Assembly: GCA_964346495.1 (NCBI GenBank)
Contig: CAYFUW010000088.1
Location: forward strand, 1 to 8,101
Source: JBGZFC01 sp964346495
GTDB taxonomy: Bacteria; Bacteroidota; Bacteroidia; Bacteroidales; Dysgonomonadaceae
Direction of reading: 5' to 3'
Length of the DNA: 8,101 nucleotides
Shown here: in pieces, positions 5,575-8,101 of the stretch
How positions within the stretch are numbered: position 1 is the stretch's first letter
Layout of the letters: every line of letters starts with the position of its first letter
The notes under the pieces: model-generated
What the model saw: the letters and a program-made list of their open reading frames with translations, nothing else
The model's database searches: none
Told to the model about the DNA's origin: nothing
Position numbers and translations under genes: made by a program

Positions 5575-6342
5575 CTATTTTTGGTGTTTTTTGTGATTCT
5601 CTTCCAAAAAAGCATCCAATGCCGCAGTCAGCGAAGGGTATTGAGGTTGTGGAGCACAAAAATCGAGCCTGAATCCCTCTTCTTCAATGGCTTTTGCTGT
5701 ATTTGCACCAAAACATCCGATTGCCATATCGCTTTGTACTAATTCTGGAAAGTTCTTTTTCAGTGAAGCTACACCCATCGGACTAAAGAAGATAATCATA
5801 TCTGTATCCAATTCTTCGCCTGGTTTAAAGTCGTCGCTAACTGTGCGATACATTACGCTTTCGGTGAAATCTAATTTCTTTTCGGTCAAAAATTTTGACA
5901 CATCAGAATTGTGCTCTTCTGGTACGGGGAAAAGTAATTTCTCTTTAGAGTGTTTAGTGAATGCACTGTTAAGCCCATCTATTTTGCCTGTCTGGCTAAA
6001 GAAAATTTTTCTTTTTCTGTAAACAATATATTTTTGCAAATAAAGAGCAACCGTTTCTGAAATACAAAAATATTTCATTGTGTCAGGCATAGTAATTTTA
6101 AGCTCTTCGCAAATTGAGAAAAAGTGGTCAACAGCTGTTCTTGAAGTTAGCACTATACCTGTAAAGTCTAGAATTCTGATTCTTTGTTGACGAAACTCTT
6201 TCAGTGAAACTCTCTCTACTTTTATTAATTGCCTAAATTGTAGTTCTATTTTGTACTTTTCTGCAATATCATAATATGGCGATCTTTCGCTACTTGGTTT
6301 TGGTTGAGATACTAGTATCTTATTTACTTTTCTTGCAATCAT
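5575..6342 (-). CDS. hemD: Uroporphyrinogen-III synthase family protein (HemD-like)
   Basis: HemD cyclises hydroxymethylbilane to uroporphyrinogen III with inversion of ring D. The 255 residues match the family layout: KILVSQPKP (8-16) at the start of the first alpha/beta domain, VLTSRTAVDHFF (64-75), a second domain with MIIFFSPMGVASL (182-194), CFGANTAKAIEEEGF (210-224) and the terminal PQYPSLTAALDAF (233-245). HemD proteins diverge strongly in sequence, so the fold is clearer than the activity. The start ATG overlaps the stop of the upstream membrane gene as ATGA, showing tight coupling. No other tetrapyrrole gene is in the window. Many Bacteroidales need external haem and lack most of the pathway, so this protein may serve another role or only sirohaem or cobalamin branches. 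Symbol given by family. Confidence 0.8.
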   Translation of the reverse strand: MIARKVNKILVSQPKPSSERSPYYDIAEKYKIELQFRQLIKVERVSLKEFRQQRIRILDFTGIVLTSRTAVDHFFSICEELKITMPDTMKYFCISETVALYLQKYIVYRKRKIFFSQTGKIDGLNSAFTKHSKEKLLFPVPEEHNSDVSKFLTEKKLDFTESVMYRTVSDDFKPGEELDTDMIIFFSPMGVASLKKNFPELVQSDMAIGCFGANTAKAIEEEGFRLDFCAPQPQYPSLTAALDAFLEENHKKHQK

Positions 6343-7232
6343 ATAGAAGGGCTCCCGCCTATGTTATTTATTAATAAAATTGCTCCTTTATACATCAAAA
6401 AAAATGGCGCAATTTCAACGCTGCAAAGGTACACAATATAATAGAAAATACCAATTCTATTTTTTGAAAAAATATTTAACAAAATCCGAAATATTACTAA
6501 TTTGCATAAAATAGCTATGAAAAGCATCATATATAGAGCAACTTTTTCATATTCGGGCATGAAAATATAAACAATTGCAGGTATGACAATAATAATTGAA
6601 ACCAACTCTATTAGCCATACGAATTTATTAATCCACTCTTTTGTGTCATAATCGAAAAGTATGGAGTCGGTAATGTTGTAAATCAGATATTTTGTTCCGA
6701 CAATTAGTGAGATTGCCAATAAAATTAATAGAAAAACCAAGCTTAATTTCCCAAATCCTAATGTAGATAAATATTGGTTATGTAAAAAGTTGAAAATAAT
6801 CATGGTGGTTACTATCAATCCTTGCAGAATAAGGAATAGTTCACCCCTGGCTTCTGTAGCCGTTATCTGCTCTTTAGAGTTTGTTATTCTATTGTCTTTA
6901 AATGATAGTATTTGTGAAACTCTATCGATTAGGGAGTAAGAGCGGTTTTTTGAAAAAAAAGCAAATATGCCAAAAAACAGAACAAACAGAAACAAAAAAA
7001 TATGAGTAAAGTTGGTTATTGGCAACTCTTTACCAACAAATCCATCAAACAAAACATTGTTTTCCTGTACTATTTCTTCTGTTACCTTCCAAAACGGATT
7101 ATGATAAATAAGCGAGTCGAAATCGGTAAATGGTACAGATACAATATTATCTTGTAAATGTGATTGCTCCATCACTTTAGGCATAGCCAAAGCGACAGAG
7201 TCTGTTGGATTATGAGAAATTGTATCTATCAC
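6339..7232 (-). CDS. DUF4271-like multi-pass membrane protein
   Basis: This 297-residue protein has a soluble N-terminal part (about 1-72) and then roughly six hydrophobic segments: about 74-93, 132-151, 163-186, 205-226, 232-254 and 262-288. Basic residues between them (KNRSYS, KDNR, FSKNR) help place loops. I recognise the position and architecture as the DUF4271 family found just before hemD in Bacteroidales, but no biochemical function is known to me. The start is uncertain. The first possible codon is GTG at 7232, since an in-frame stop lies a few codons upstream; the first in-frame ATG is at 7184. It begins 29 bases after the LOG-family gene and shares ATGA with hemD, so it is cotranscribed with it. 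Clustering with yidD hints at membrane biogenesis, which is only a guess. Confidence 0.8.
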   Translation of the reverse strand: MIDTISHNPTDSVALAMPKVMEQSHLQDNIVSVPFTDFDSLIYHNPFWKVTEEIVQENNVLFDGFVGKELPITNFTHIFLFLFVLFFGIFAFFSKNRSYSLIDRVSQILSFKDNRITNSKEQITATEARGELFLILQGLIVTTMIIFNFLHNQYLSTLGFGKLSLVFLLILLAISLIVGTKYLIYNITDSILFDYDTKEWINKFVWLIELVSIIIVIPAIVYIFMPEYEKVALYMMLFIAILCKLVIFRILLNIFSKNRIGIFYYIVYLCSVEIAPFFLMYKGAILLINNIGGSPSI

Positions 7233-7261
7233 TATTTGTACTTAAAATTGGAATTGCAAAA

Positions 7262-7864
7262 TTACAACTCTTTTTCGTTATATTTCGGTATTTTAGAAAT
7301 CTCTTTATTGCCTTCTTCATCCAAAGCATAAATAATCTCTTCGGGATTTGATATAACACGCCACATTTTTCTACAATCGGCATGCATAAATTTTTCATCA
7401 ACAATATTTTCTAAAAAAGCAAGCAGGGAATCGTAATATCCATTTGTGTTTAAAATAATTATTGGTTTGTTGTACAAGTTTAACTGCTTCCACGTGAGTA
7501 TTTCTGCTAACTCTTCTAAAGTGCCTAATCCCCCGGGTAGAGCAATGGCTGCATCGGATAAGTCGGCCATCTGTTTTTTTCTTTCGTGAATATCTTTTGT
7601 TATTATTAATTCTGTCAGATTTGAGTGACACCATCCAGCATCAAACATAAATTGGGGGATTATACCTTTTGCTATGCCTCCTTTTTCTAATAATGTGTCA
7701 TTAAGTGCTCCCATTAATCCGGTTTTTCCTGCACCTGTAATGCAGGTAATATTATTTTCTGCCAATATTGTTGCTAATTTTTTAGCAGCTTCAATATAAG
7801 ATAAATCTATTTGTGGGCTGGATGCGCAATAGAGCACTACTGATTTAACTGTTTCTTTTGTCAT
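7262..7864 (-). CDS. LOG-family protein (TIGR00730; cytokinin riboside 5'-monophosphate phosphoribohydrolase type)
   Basis: LOG proteins hydrolyse the N-glycosidic bond of nucleoside 5'-monophosphates, releasing base and ribose 5-phosphate. With ATG at 7864 the protein has 200 residues. The Rossmann-like start SVVLYCASSP (8-17) is followed by ITGAGKTGLMG (42-52), HERKKQMADLSDAAIALPGGLGTLEE (93-118) with the signature PGGxGTxxE at 110-118, and LTWKQLNLYNKPIIILN (123-139). The first glycine motif is GAG where many relatives have GGG. The frame is open to a TTG at 7879, but an upstream -7 box at 7893-7900 would leave that start a very short leader, and the ATG gives the usual N-terminus. The true substrate in bacteria is often unknown. 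It heads the minus-strand block, 29 bases before the membrane gene. Confidence 0.88.
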   Translation of the reverse strand: MTKETVKSVVLYCASSPQIDLSYIEAAKKLATILAENNITCITGAGKTGLMGALNDTLLEKGGIAKGIIPQFMFDAGWCHSNLTELIITKDIHERKKQMADLSDAAIALPGGLGTLEELAEILTWKQLNLYNKPIIILNTNGYYDSLLAFLENIVDEKFMHADCRKMWRVISNPEEIIYALDEEGNKEISKIPKYNEKEL

Positions 7865-7892
7865 TTTTGTTATGCACAATTTTTAAAAACGA

Positions 7893-7900
7893 CAAATTTA
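7893..7900 (-). promoter_or_regulatory. Probable -7 box of the LOG-DUF4271-hemD transcript
   Basis: The minus strand reads TAAATTTG, matching TAnnTTTG. It lies 29 bases before the preferred ATG at 7864. No -33 TTTG is seen at normal spacing; the spacer is a T-rich stretch. Confidence 0.5.
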
Positions 7901-8101
7901 GGAAAAAAAAGTGGTTTTTGGTATTTTGGTGTTAACGTAAAATTTTATATATTGCAACTCTTTAAAGATATAATGAACTTTTAGTAAGCTTTTATGTTTT
8001 ACTATAAGTGTTTATGAATATTTATTCGAAAAGGGCTTTATTTTACATAAATAAACTTAACAAAAACGTAACAATTATAATAGTTTTTCACTATTGACCG
8101 A
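7901..8101. other. AT-rich intergenic region, no gene seen
   Basis: About 200 bases upstream of the LOG gene contain no credible reading frame. Two weak inverted repeats occur: TAGTAA/TTACTA (7982-7987 and 7999-8004) and AATAGT/ACTATT (8079-8084 and 8090-8095, loop TTTTC). Neither is strong enough to name. The region runs off the window edge. Confidence 0.6.

Noticed and set aside
7398..7634. Second minus-strand frame inside the LOG gene
   Set aside because: Out-of-frame shadow of a gene with intact motifs.
7901..8101. Inverted repeats near the right edge as terminator or operator
   Set aside because: Stems are only six AT-rich base pairs, and no T-run or promoter relation supports a role.

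Overview
The window looks like a piece of a Bacteroidota chromosome, probably order Bacteroidales. Four things point there. The DNA is AT-rich. Three intergenic regions carry TAnnTTTG -7 promoter boxes, the sigma-ABfr type of that phylum. The start codons have little Shine-Dalgarno sequence. The gene order (DUF4271-like membrane gene, hemD, rnpA, yidD, tatD) and the protein sequences read like Bacteroidales housekeeping genes. No search could be run, so names rest on motifs and recall of the families.

Layout, left to right. Positions 1-75 hold two juxtaposed short-period degenerate repeats next to the end of murF. A minus-strand pair follows: a secreted papain-like C1 peptidase (1388-2578) and murF (72-1388), joined by a one-base TAATG overlap. 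A divergent intergenic region (2579-2720) has a -7 box for each side and a palindrome over the leftward one. It leads on the plus strand into a small membrane-anchored protein of unknown function (2721-3182), joined by another one-base overlap to a ribonuclease H with an N-terminal hybrid-binding domain (3182-3814).

The convergent gap 3815-4056 has no gene. It contains three successive hairpins, two of which are oriented to act as intrinsic terminators, one per strand. The rest is a minus-strand block read from right to left: LOG-family protein (7262-7864), DUF4271-like membrane protein (6339-7232), HemD-like protein (5575-6342), rnpA (5053-5445), yidD (4778-5047) and tatD (4057-4758). rnpA has its own -7 box and an unusual leader. 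Positions 7901-8101 are an AT-rich upstream region without a recognisable gene.

The contents are mainly core functions: cell-wall precursor synthesis (MurF), RNA processing (RnpA, RNase H), membrane-protein insertion (YidD) and a TatD hydrolase. No defence locus, phage, insertion sequence or CRISPR array is visible. The less explained parts are the 153-residue protein paired with RNase H, the DUF4271-hemD pair, the rnpA leader, and the small repeats and hairpins between genes. I found no convincing new biological system.
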